Assembly: GCA_027579435.1 (NCBI GenBank)
Contig: JANBPK010000854.1
Location: forward strand, 1 to 64,000
From: Candolleomyces eurysporus
Taxonomy: Eukaryota > Basidiomycota > Agaricomycetes > Agaricales > Psathyrellaceae
Length of the DNA: 64,000 bases
Reading direction: 5' to 3'
Notes under the pieces: generated by a model
What the model saw: only the letters and a program-made list of their open reading frames with translations
Database searches by the model: none
Told to the model about the DNA's origin: nothing
In this document: one piece after another, positions 43,137-53,213 of the stretch
Position numbering within the stretch: position 1 is the stretch's first letter
Layout of the letters: each line of letters begins with the position of its first letter
Translations under genes and position numbers: made by a program

Positions 43137-45253
43137 ATGCCTAGTGCTTCTTATTTTAAGAAGGCCAGATACTTTGTGGCAAACGTCATATCCAACACTT
43201 ACATTTCTAAGGGTGATGGTACGTGAATGAACGCCATCTAGTTTGGAGACTGGGTTGACACAAGGCTCTTGCGGTTTAGCGCTGCAGTATTTGCACAAGC
43301 ACTCAGCGACCAGCGCCATGCACGACTCGGAAGAGCGATACCCACCGCCTTTGTGTCACGAAGGTACTCGCGAGGTCGTCATAAGCCGGATCGAGGCTTG
43401 GTACGGGTTCGAAGTCCAGCCAACGAAGAAAGTCATGTGGGTTCATGCTCCTGCAGGCTACGGCAAGACTGCTGTCGCGGGGACCATATCGAAGAAACTA
43501 GAAAGCCGGATGGACCTGGATTTTAACCCCGTCGGCGCTACGTTCTTTTTCTGGAGGTCTTCACCAGAACGTAATAGCCCTGCACGCTTCATCATCACCT
43601 TGGCGTATCAGCTTGCTATTTCCATCCCTGAACTCGCCCCTCACATTGAGGCTGCCGTGAAGCAAAATCCAATGGTCCTCAACAAAGCACTCGAAGTTCA
43701 GCTCATGAAGCTCATCGTCGACCCGTTTCGATCCCTCGGCGAGCTAGAAGATGTACCTCATCGACTGGTTATCGTCGATGGGGTCGACGAGTGCATTAAT
43801 TCGGACCAGGAGTCACGTGTCGAAAAGCAGTACGCGGAGGACCAAGAAGGTGTTCAGATTCGCGTGCTCGATCTCATTTTCTCCCTCCAGTCCCACAACC
43901 TCCCCCTATGTTTCCTCATTCTCAGCAGGCCTGAACCGTGGATCAGACAACACATCGAATCCGGGCTCTTTCAAGCCGTTACCGAAACATTAGACCTCTA
44001 CCAAGTTGGGGATCATGTGAAGGATGTGGAGAAATTCGTCAGGGATGGATTAGCTCAAATCGCCGAATCCTTGGAAGGCCGGCCGCAGTGGCCTGGGGAA
44101 GATATTGTTCAACGCTTTGTATGGAGAACAGGTGGCCACATGCTCTACGCCTCGACTGTTATCCGTCATATGGCCGACCCATACGACGATCCACGTCAGC
44201 GACTTGAGGACATTCTGAACAGCGAGTCCAATTCCGCTTCAGACCTCGCCCACTCTACTCCATTCTCCTCGCTTCATGAGCTCTACCACCAAATCTTACG
44301 GTCGTGTCCACGAACCAATCGGAGCACCATGGTACAGGTACTCGAAGAGATACTCGCGGCTAGGGGACACCTATCGCTCAAAATGGGGCTCCACCCTGCC
44401 TTCAACGTCCTGGATCGTCTGTCCGGGCGACCTCTTAACCGTGGAATCAACGCCCTCCGACCACTCCACGCTGTGATTCGCCTGTCGGAAAAAAAATAAT
44501 GGAAGCTACAGCAATCTTTCCTTCTTTTATCATTCTTCGTTTGCCGAACTCTTGGAGGCCGAGCCTCAAGTCTTTCCGGACGTGACGCTCAATGTTCAGA
44601 GGGGTGTTAGTAGGTTGCTTGCGGGGTGTCTGAAGTCGCTGTTGGCGATAACCATCGATGGACAGGTTCGCGAGGAGCACCTCAAATTTGCTGTGCGGGA
44701 ATGGGTAGGTCTTTGGCAAAAATGGAGACCCTCTGAAGAAGATGACCCTTCACCAATGCTCAAAGCACTGCGTAAAATTGATCTCACAGCTTACTTTGTT
44801 CAGAATCTCATAGGTCAAGCTGCGTGGAGTATTGATTTGTGGTGGTGCCTTCAGGATCTGTATCATCCCACTCAAAACTTTATTGTCCGCGATATGTCGT
44901 TTTCCGCTTGCGCACCTCTCATCGAAGACGCCCTATTGCATCTTCGATCCTCCGCGGAGAGATTCTTTCTGCATGTTCTTAATCCGGACTATTTCGCTAG
45001 CCATCGCCTGCATACCATTCCTGTTCCTCAATTCGCAGATGACCTAGGTATTTATATGGTACAGATCTCCGAACATCGTGTGCCCGCTTTTGATAATGTT
45101 GTTAAAGCTTTAAGGTGCCTTCTCGAGGAACAACAGGAGCTCTTTGAGGAACTCGAGCAGCGTGTTTTACTTTACTCATGTGGAGAGGAGGGAGGTGATC
45201 GGTCAGTTATCGAGAATATGTTCAAGGTGGTTCGTCAAGAGGAGGTGTCGTAG
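43137..45253 (+). CDS. NLR5: STAND/NACHT NTPase with one homopolymer frame break
   Basis: Exon 1 (43137-43218) encodes PSASYFKKARYFVANVISNT and ISKGD; exon 2 starts at 43280 with ALQYLHKHSATSAMHDSEER. NACHT: HAPAGYGKTAVAG, RLVIVDGVDEC (Gly-Val-Asp instead of Gly-Leu-Asp), LCFLILSRPEPWI. The frame stops at 44499 just after an A8 run (44489-44496); with seven As it reads on as NNGSYSNLSFFYHSSFAELL to DLYHPTQNFIVRDMSFSA, EDALLHLRSSAERFFLHVLN and ENMFKVVRQEEVS, stop 45253, about 684 residues. As for NLR4, a read error is likelier than a true lesion. It is on the opposite strand from NLR1-NLR4. Confidence 0.8.
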
Positions 45254-45886
45254 TATACCTGTATCTTTCAGAAACCGGTGTTAGCTGTATGACCAATTCC
45301 GTACATACTACCACAATACATACATAGAGCTACCTCCTTTCAACTAGGATATCGGTTTACAGGCTCCTCTGCGATAGAGAACCCAATATTCCAATCGCTG
45401 GAACGTATTCCTAATCGCCTGGCCCTGGCCAGTACACCCACTTATATACAATTTTCCGTTGATGGAGGCTAAGTGAGTCTTGGTGACGTTCATTAACATG
45501 AACACCATCGACTGGAATGATTGGGGCGAGCGTAGTTGGTAAAGAGCCGCTGACTTAGCCTCACTTTCGAATAAAAGAGTAAATCTAAAACTCCCCTTTG
45601 TGTGTGTGTGTCATTTTTCTCATTAGAGCGACAGGCTAGCGAAAGCGAAACGTCTGGTTTTTTTTCCAGTTTTATTCATTCATCACTCTCACCTCACGTT
45701 TTCTTTCGACCGTGCACTCACCAAACTTCTTAGCTATAGGTGAAAATGTGGGAGTCATAGTCGTAGTCATAAACCGGACTGGGTCCAATTCCTGAACGCC
45801 GGTGTCCTGGGCGCCTCTACGCCAATCAGCATCTCAACCCATACCAAGCCGAGATTAAGTGATGCCGTCCAGCCGTTCGCGTTGCC
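45254..45886. other. spacer right of the NLR array
   Basis: No gene recognised. Contains a short TG microsatellite at about 45600-45612 and a T run at 45658-45666. Confidence 0.5.
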
Positions 45887-46257
45887 GTGCAATTCTTCAA
45901 AGCTTCAACGCTCCCCTGCGTCATCCAATTTGATGATTATTCAATCGTAGCACCCCCAACATCTTTAACGAAGCTGATACACAATCAATCCTTCCTCTAT
46001 GCTGCGGCACTCAAGCTTCAAGAGTTCAGCTCCGAGTGCACCGCGCACTCCAGAGGTCTACGAGTGCTTCTTCTGGGACATGGGACAAGTGGCATTATCT
46101 CGTCATGGAGCGCATCCAGCTTCCAACCATAGAGGATTGGATTGAAGACGTTCTCCTTCGAACGAGTGCAAGTCCGAGTTATCTGTGGCAAGGGCTCAGA
46201 GTCAATCTGAGACCCGGCGCTCCGAAAGGACCTGTAAAGCTGTTTCCAACACCCTAG
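45887..46257 (+). pseudogene. kinase/aminoglycoside-phosphotransferase-like relic
   Basis: Across two frames the plus strand reads FDDYSIVAPPTSLTKL, LKLQEFSSEC, PRTPEVYECFFWD and then WHYLVMERIQLPTIEDWIE. Order and spacing resemble the N-lobe hinge of fungal APH/protein-kinase-like proteins (TPxVYxxF...YLVMExIxG). The shift between YECFFWD and WHYLVMERI, and the missing catalytic lobe (no HGDLxxxN), mark it as a fragment. I am moderately sure of the family only. Confidence 0.45.
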
Positions 46258-46483
46258 TCTTGCTCTTTAGCCTCTCACCTCCTCCCGGCTCCGACGTCGG
46301 TCTCATAGGCATATAAAGTACGCACTTGTCTTTCAGCTTTTGGTTTGTTGCCAGCTCCAGGCTCATATTTGCTCACATGATCCAGATTCAAAAACAAGAA
46401 GTTGTACACAACTTGTTGCGTTGTATTAGGACATATTGAACCCAGACAAATAAAATCACACTCACCCTCGTTTCATTTCTGGC

Positions 46484-47745
46484 TCAGGGCCTGGGTAGCC
46501 CTGAGCTCGACACGTCCTTCTCCTTCTCCCTCTCTGAGTCCATGATCTCTTCAGAAGACCTCCGACACGACACTGAGTCCCTTGGCCTCTTGATTCCCTT
46601 TTCATCGACTTCCACCTCCGCGTCGCACCCAGAGCCTTCCTCCGGCGGCCTTGCAAACCGAATAACCGACACCTTTCCCTTTGAAACCACTCCGGTATTC
46701 TCGACATCCTGTCCAATAACCCTACTCATATCGTCGTGTGCATCCAACTTCGTCGTACCCTGCGCAACCCTATAGATAATCATGAATGAACTAATCACCT
46801 GCACCATATTCAACATTATCATCGGTGCAATTGCAACCACACTCTGCAAACCCAACGGGATGATGAAAAGTAGGACCGCAACCACGAAGATGGATGCGGA
46901 TTCGACGAGCATGGCAATGACGGAGGTGTATTGAGATAGGCTTCCGAAGTGCTCAGTGCCATCGAGAGCTTTCATGATGGATCGTCGGAGGATGACCAGG
47001 CGGATAATGATCATGAGCGTGAGTAGGACGTTGAGTCCCACTGAGAGCGAGCCGTAGACGATGACGACAGGGTTGAGAAAAGGAGCCTGTCGGCGGAAGA
47101 AGACGTTAATTGCAACGCCACAGCCTGGTAAAGCGCTTCACAGTGAGCGCAGCTTCAAACAATCGAGTTCATTTCATGGCTCACCGATCGAAAGAATATA
47201 CATGATGCATGGGATGAAGAAGATCAGCCTCGACCCAGGGAATGACGCGCTCTTGTAAAACGCAAAGCATCTCCATAGCTGGGAGAGGAATCTCCCGTGA
47301 GCACATAACGGATAAGCAGTTGACCAGAGGCACTCACCAAAAGTCCATCAGACGACCAATTGATAACTAACAACAGCGCCAGCCCCAACGTACTCATCGG
47401 TTCATGTAGAGTTTCATTCTGGTATGCTGCCGGACCACCGGGATAGTCGTCTCTATGAACCACAAACGCCAACCGCGACTTTTCCACATGCGACGCCATT
47501 GACAAGGTCGCAGATATGAATTCGACAGTGATAAAAGCCAGTAGCACCATCACCGAGAAATCTCTCCTCGTTCGGTGCTTGGGAGAACTTGACCGAGCGC
47601 GTTGGAGCAAGAGGTAAAAGTTGAGGACGAACAGTGCCAAGACGACACCGTACGCTGAGGAAGAGAGGAAGGCTCCGATTAACCATCCTGACTCTCGAGC
47701 TTCTTGAGATGCAAAGGGGGAGAGTTGTAGTGGGTTGGTCGGCAT
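46484..47745 (-). CDS. 7TM-A: seven-helix membrane protein
   Basis: Three exons, 47338-47745, 47185-47278 and 46484-47124, about 380 residues, intact frame. Start chosen as MPTNPLQLSPFASQEAR by comparison with 7TM-B. Hydrophobic helices include SAYGVVLALFVLNFYLLL, VMVLLAFITVEFISATLS, LGLALLLVINWSSDGLL, FFIPCIMYILSIG, VVIVYGSLSVGLNVLLTLMI and MLVESASIFVVAVLLFIIPL. The NWSSDGLLLWRC motif at the exon 1-2 junction recalls receptor-like seven-helix proteins expanded in Agaricomycetes. The cytosolic tail is charged and Ser-rich. No ligand can be assigned. Confidence 0.82.
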
Positions 47746-47759
47746 TGTTCGAGTTGAAA

Positions 47760-48430
47760 TCGAAGCACCTACAGACGGTTTCATTGGTAGTTATATACGA
47801 AGGAAGGTGAGGAGAAGTAAGGTAAGGGCTCACCTACCATTGGGGTGTGACAGGACGAGTAAAGAGCCGAGCACGGCTCGCCTTGTACTTGAAGTATTTT
47901 AATCCTGTCGAGGCTCGAGCCTCGTGCACGTTTTATATTGAATGATGCGATAGTGTTATTCACTTGGGCCAGGTCACATATCACTGATGTCAAGCCCGCA
48001 CGTTGAAACGAGTGCAGGGGTGATCGGCGGCGCGTACGGGAGACATAACCCAGCCTCGTGTCACAAAAGCTACATACTACCGTGAGGCCATCGTCAATGA
48101 CTTGTAGGGAGAGTGCTCGCCGTCTGACTTTAGGAGCTGGTGTTAGTTCCGAGCGTCAAGCGATGTGGTCTGTCCGAAGGCAGAAAGAGGAACCAACATG
48201 TAGTCATAAAAGAAATGATCAGATAAAGATAAGATCTAAATTACAATTGCAGGTCGTGAGCGTCGTCAATTGAATGCGTTAGAAGGGAAGATAAATAAAG
48301 CGAATAGTCTAGCGGTATGATGGGGTACAGTGGAATTTATATTGCGGGTGCGAGGCAAGATGATGGAAGGCAAGTGCTGTAAAGCAATTAAATGAGCCAG
48401 GCAACATACGCATTATTTTGATGCACGTTT
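47760..48430. repeat. duplicated flank of the 7TM genes with a gene-end remnant
   Basis: Matches 49740-50545 in order: GCCTCGTGnAnGTTTTA, TTGAATGAT, GCAGGTCGTGAG, AGCGAATnAGTCTAG, GTATGATGG, CAGTGGAAT, and finally CATAGGGAATGTG next to GTAAGGAATGTCAGG inside the 50494-51236 gene. The tandem duplication of the 7TM gene therefore took its upstream flank and apparently the 3' tip of the neighbouring gene. No intact gene here. Confidence 0.55.
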
Positions 48431-49727
48431 TCATAGGGAATGTGTGGCGTCTTGCCGTGTCTGCCCTGATCGAATATCCGACACGTCCTTCTCCTGCCAC
48501 GACTCCATAACCTCCTCAAATGACCTCCGACCAGAATCGGAGTCGTCCCTTGGCCTCCTGATCGCCTTCTCTCCTTCCACCACGTCGCATCTCAGACCCT
48601 CTTCACTGGAGATAGACACTCCAGATGGTATTGCGAACCGAATAACTGACACCCTTGCCCTGGACGCCACCCCAGCATTCCCGATGTCCTGCCCAATAAT
48701 CCGGCTCATATCATCGTGTGCATCCAAGTTGGTCGTCCCCTGCGCAACCCTGTAGATGATCATGAACGAGCTGATAGCTTGCACCATATTCATCACAATC
48801 ATTGGCACAACGGCCACCACACTCCGCAAGCCCAGCGGGATGATATACAGTAACACGGCGAAGACGAAGATAGATGCGGATTCGACGAGCATGGCGATAA
48901 TACTCGTGTACTGGGACATTCTGGCGGTACCAAGTGTTCGAGCGATTTTTCGTCGGAGGAGTGACAGGCGAATGATAATCATGAGTGTGAGGAGGACGTT
49001 GAGTCCGACGGCTAGGGAACCGTAGAGGATGATCAGGGTGCTGAGTGCTGAAGTCGCTCGGCGGACCAGGAGAACGTTGATCGTAATGCCAGTACCTGGC
49101 AAGGTGCGGTTCCGGGTAAGGGAGCTTGAAAAAATGAGCGTTGAGGGAGTAGTACTTACCGATGGACAAGATATACATAATACATGGGACAGCAAATATC
49201 GCCTTTGATCCACGGAAATATGCACTCTTGTAAAATGCCATACACCTCCATAGCTTCCAAGAGACGCCAGATTAGCCTAAGAACGGGATGGATGCAACAT
49301 AGGGACTCACCAAAAGTCCATCAGACGACCAGTTGATGAGTAAAGTCGAGGCTATCCCCAGCGTACTCATCGGTTCGCCAAGAGTCTTCTCTTGGTACGT
49401 CGCCGGACCCCCAGGATAGTCGTCCCGATGAACAACAAATGCCAATCTCGACTTCGCCACATGGGACACCATGGTCAATGTTGCGGACAAAAACTCGACA
49501 GTGATGAACACTAGGAGGACTATCACCGCCGTGTTCCTCTTTCTCCCGTAGTAGTGAGGACAGTCTGACCGAACGCGTCGTAGGAGGAGATAGAAGTTGA
49601 GCACGAACAGGGCCAGGACGACACCGTATGCAGAGGAAGCCAGAAAGGCTCCAACTAGCCATGCCGATTCTCGGGCTTGTTGGGATGCAGAGGTGGATAG
49701 TCGCAGCGGACTATTGCTAGTCGACAT
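48431..49727 (-). CDS. 7TM-B: seven-helix membrane protein
   Basis: Tandem paralogue of 7TM-A with the same three-exon layout (49311-49727, 49160-49253, 48431-49095), about 391 residues, intact. Starts MSTSNSPLRLSTSASQQAR. Helices: SSAYGVVLALFVLNFYLLLR, VIVLLVFITVEFLSATLTM, STLLINWSSDGLL, FAVPCIMYILSIG, LIILYGSLAVGLNVLLTLMI, MLVESASIFVFAVLLYIIPL. The C-terminal tail is charged (RRPRDDSDSGRRSFEE). The HRDDYPGGPAxYQ loop is shared with 7TM-A. Both are transcribed in the same direction. Confidence 0.82.
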
Positions 49728-49739
49728 TGTTCAACTCGA

Positions 49740-50493
49740 AACACCTGCAGAAGGTTCGATCCATAGGTATATATGAGAGTGAAGAGAAGCAAGTCGCGGG
49801 CTCACCTGCGACGGGGTGTTATGGCATGAGGCAAAAAGTTGAGCGCTCATTGTTTCTTGTCCTATTTCAGTTCCCGGTTGAGCCTCGTGTATGTTTTACG
49901 TTGAATGATCCTCCACTTGTCACAGGGTAGAACACTGATCATGATCACTGATGGCGAAACAATGCCCACTATAGCGATTATCACATGGAAGTAAGAGGTA
50001 CACGCCTAGGGGACGCGCTGTATGAAGGTCGAGGAGAGTCAGAGGGAAATTCAAAGGAGCGAATCAGTCATTAACCGGAGGGTGTGACGAGAGGGCTGGT
50101 ACGATACAGTAAGGAAATCGCCGGCTATTCGAGGAGTGCTCACCGTGCGCCATTCGACGCTTGGGGCACGAGCACGGTCTAAGAAAAGGAAGGAAGGAAT
50201 GAGAGAGCGAAAGGTAGGGAGTAAAGATAACCCGTCAAGTACGATGCGATTAATGTGATCGCAAAAGATATAATCGAATAAAAATACATCTAGATTACAT
50301 ACGAAGATGCAGGTCGTGAGTGTCGTGGATTTAAATAATTGCCGAGAGCGGTAGCGGAATGAACGAAAGCGAATGAGTCTAGTATGATGGTGTGTAGTGG
50401 AATGATTTTGTGGGTGTTGGGCAAGGCGATGGAGGACAGCTGCTAGAAGAGCACTGAGATGAGCGAGGCACTCGAGGGTCGGATAACAGGTAC
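49740..50493. other. flank between 7TM-B and the 50.5 kb gene
   Basis: No independent gene seen. Homologous to 47760-48430 (see that entry). It may contain further 3' exons of the minus-strand gene at 50494, because the frame there ends exactly at a gtaagt donor-like site. Confidence 0.4.
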
Positions 50494-51236
50494 TTACATA
50501 TTGTGGTATGCAATATCCTGAGTCACGTCCTCGTAAGGAATGTCAGGTGAATAGTTGCTCAATACCGTGTATTCCCTTGCTGCGTTGAGATCGAGGTCCT
50601 GGAAAAGTCCCTTGACAGGCGACCGTTCTTTCTGGCGGTAGTTGGATGCCAAACCCAGAGACGCCGCAGTCCCTGCAAACTTGGGCATAGACGAATAGGC
50701 TTGCTTCCGTGGAAGACGAATAGTCTCCTCGGGCGACAAACGGGCCAGATCAGCCCTGGTAATGACTGCTGGCGCAGGGGAGGTGAAGGACGTGTCATTA
50801 TGCCACGCCACTGGAGAGCGATGCTGTTACCAGTCTATGAGCGGACACTCTTGCCACTGTGGCATGCCTGGACTCACCTGGCGCGAGTACAGCGAGGATT
50901 TGGTCCAGTGCAGACCGTCGAGGTCGCTGAACTCAAACTTGACAGATAAAAAGGGTGCTTTGAGAAGTCGAAGCTGCTCCTGTACCCCTTGTGAATTTAA
51001 TGTTAAATTAGCATGGCAACGGAATGGCGTACCTCGGTGATCTTCAGTGCCTCCATTTCCTCGGCCTGCTGCTCACGCTCAATCTCCTGGAGCTTGAGCT
51101 TCCGCTGCTCAGCCCGCGAGCTTTGGACGGGTTCATTAGAAGGCCTGCTCATGGCGAAAGTATAAAACGAAGGAATAGGAACTGGGTCGTCGTTCAGGAG
51201 AAAGTTGGTTGCCGTTCGCGACATTGCATGGCCCAA
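50494..51236 (-). CDS. hypothetical protein, basic/coiled N-terminus
   Basis: At least three exons. Exon 1 (start 51236 or 51224) encodes SRTATNFLLNDDPVPIPSF, then RAEQRKLKLQEIEREQQAEE (a short coiled coil) to ALKITE before a gtacgc donor. Exon 2: EQLRLLKAPFLSVKFEFSDL, LHWTKSSLYSRQ. Exon 3: HRSPVAWHNDTSF, ITRADLARLSPEETIRLPRK, SPDIPYEDVTQDIAYHNM. The frame stops at TAA 50494-50496, but that TAA lies inside gtaagtac, a good donor, so the real gene may continue. I do not recognise it. Divergent from PCNA with about 170 bases between starts. Confidence 0.65.
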
Positions 51237-51404
51237 ACTCCATCAAAACAAACACCAGCACGTGACGGCGCCTGAGTGCGTGACAGGATCGTGACGTAAC
51301 AAGGGCGTGACAACCGTGTCCTGCATTGAACGCGTTTCGCGTCTTTTCCCTGTCTTCCACCTCCACCACGACGCGTCCTTGTTTCCAAGTTTTTTTCACT
51401 CAAA

Positions 51405-52691
51405 ATGCTTGAAGCTAAGCTCCAGGAAGCCGTTCTCCTCAAGAAACTCCTCGATGGTCAGTGAATCTCTCGACAACAGCGTGCAGAGCCTGTCTGACGA
51501 CGATGGCGGCGACGTAGCTATCAAGGAGCTTGTGACAGACGCGAACTTTGAATGCAATGAGGAGGGCATCAACCTTCAGGCGATGGACAACTCGCACGTC
51601 GCACTCGTGTCAGTGCTCATCCAGGCTGCGGGCTTCAAACGGTATCGCTGTGACCGCCCGATGCCACTGGGCGTCAACCTTGGCTCACTCACGAAAGTCC
51701 TCAAATGCGCAAAAGACGATGATATCTGCACGCTCAAGGCTGCAGACGAGGCCGATATCCTGAATCTGGTGTACGAAGCAAAGAGTACGCGTCCTTTCAT
51801 GACTGTATCTTTCGTGTTCTGACCTTTCTTTCAAACTTCTTTTGCGGCAGACTCGGATCGCATCGCGGAATACGAGATGAAGCTTATGGATATTGACGCT
51901 GACCAGCTCGGTATTCCAGAGACCGAGTACGATGCACGCGTCACCATGCCCGCAAACGAGTTTGCGCGGATCGTGAAGGACCTGTCCCTCCTCGGCGAGA
52001 GTGTGCGGATCGAGGTCAGCAAAGAGGGTGTGCGATTTGCGAGCGAGGGTGAAGCAGCAAACGGCAATGTTCTCCTCAAGCACTCAGAAGGTGCCATCAC
52101 TGGAGGACGTATCGTGGCCAAGAAGGAAGATGACGAGGACGAAGACGACGAGGGCGAGAAGCCATCAAAATCCAAGACCAAGGTCAAGAAGGAGAAGGAC
52201 GATGACGATATGGAGATGGACGCTGAAGAAGCCCCCCAGGCTGACGATGACGGAGAGGAGGAGCAGGACGAGGAGGATGAGGATGAGGAAGGCAGCAGCA
52301 AGAAGAGGAAGAAGAAGGTCCGTGTCAGTCATTTCGTGTCGCGCATCCTGTTGCTTACCGCCACTCTGTCTAGGCAAACGGCGCTGCGAAGCCAAGCAAG
52401 AAAGCGAAGACATCGAAAAAGAAGGATGAAGATGACGAACCTTCAGGAGTCGTCATTGAAATGAACCAACACGTCTCGCTTACCTTCTCCCTCAAATATC
52501 TTGTCAACTTCTCGAAGAGTTCCACCCTTTCACCAAAGGTGCAGCTCATGATGAGCAACGATGTTCCTCTGTTGGTAAGCCCTTTCCTCCGCCGTCGCAT
52601 CGAGCCTCTTCTGACGTGCTCCTAGGTCGCTTATGAGTTCGGCCAAGGTCACATTCGATACTACCTCGCGCCTAAGATTGGAGACGACTAA
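51405..52691 (+). CDS. PCNA: PCNA sliding clamp with a large charged insertion
   Basis: Five exons: 51405-51456, 51518-51784, 51851-52317, 52374-52574, 52626-52691; about 350 residues. PCNA forms the trimeric DNA clamp for replication and repair. Signatures: [54 protein letters not shown], the interdomain loop [57 protein letters not shown] and [14 protein letters not shown]. Most PCNAs have about 260 residues. Here roughly residues 190-285 are an added Asp/Glu/Lys-rich segment ([52 protein letters not shown]) in the loop equivalent to human residues about 186-194. It spans the exon 3-4 junction. The core is complete. Confidence 0.95.
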
Positions 52692-53072
52692 GAAAATTGC
52701 ACGCATAATATGGACCGTATTCGACTCACCTAAAGCTCACCGGCTTTCGCTGTTTTGTTTGTATATATCCTGATATCCCTCGATTTCTTGTTCTCACACT
52801 GCACCTCGTCCGACCGCCTGTCAAACTCGCATCGTTTTAATACAATTAATTTCCGTCACAATCAGCCTAATCCTTGGACGCCTCCGCTGATCCGGGGCAT
52901 CATGTCGGATTTCATGCCTTTACCGATTACGTCTCTCAATTCTATAGCTTGACTTCGTTCCATTACCGCTGGACCACAGAGTACAGGTCCATGCCCAAGA
53001 TCCCGTCATCTTCTATCGAATGTAAGCATGTAGAATTTCCCATTCGTTGAAGACACCGGATTTACCTACAGA

Positions 53073-53213
53073 TCCGCTTGATAATCCCAATAATACGAAC
53101 CATCAGTAGTATTGTCGTCTTGAAACCCCCCGACAACCTCGAACTTCCAAACTCCCGTAGACCCATTGGTGAGTGCAATGCAATTCCGTACACACCCTTT
53201 CCACCTAATTCAT
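53073..53213 (-). CDS. possible exon of an unrecognised minus-strand gene
   Basis: Between a possible aattag acceptor (about 53214) and a gtaggt donor (about 53073) the minus strand reads NGSTGVWKFEVVGGFQDDN and TTDGSYYWDYQADL, which has the composition of a real secreted or globular protein. Downstream, at about 52990, GILGMDLYSVVQR then a stop could be the last exon, but the phases do not join cleanly. The plus strand also has splice-like ends around the same block. Weak call. Confidence 0.2.
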
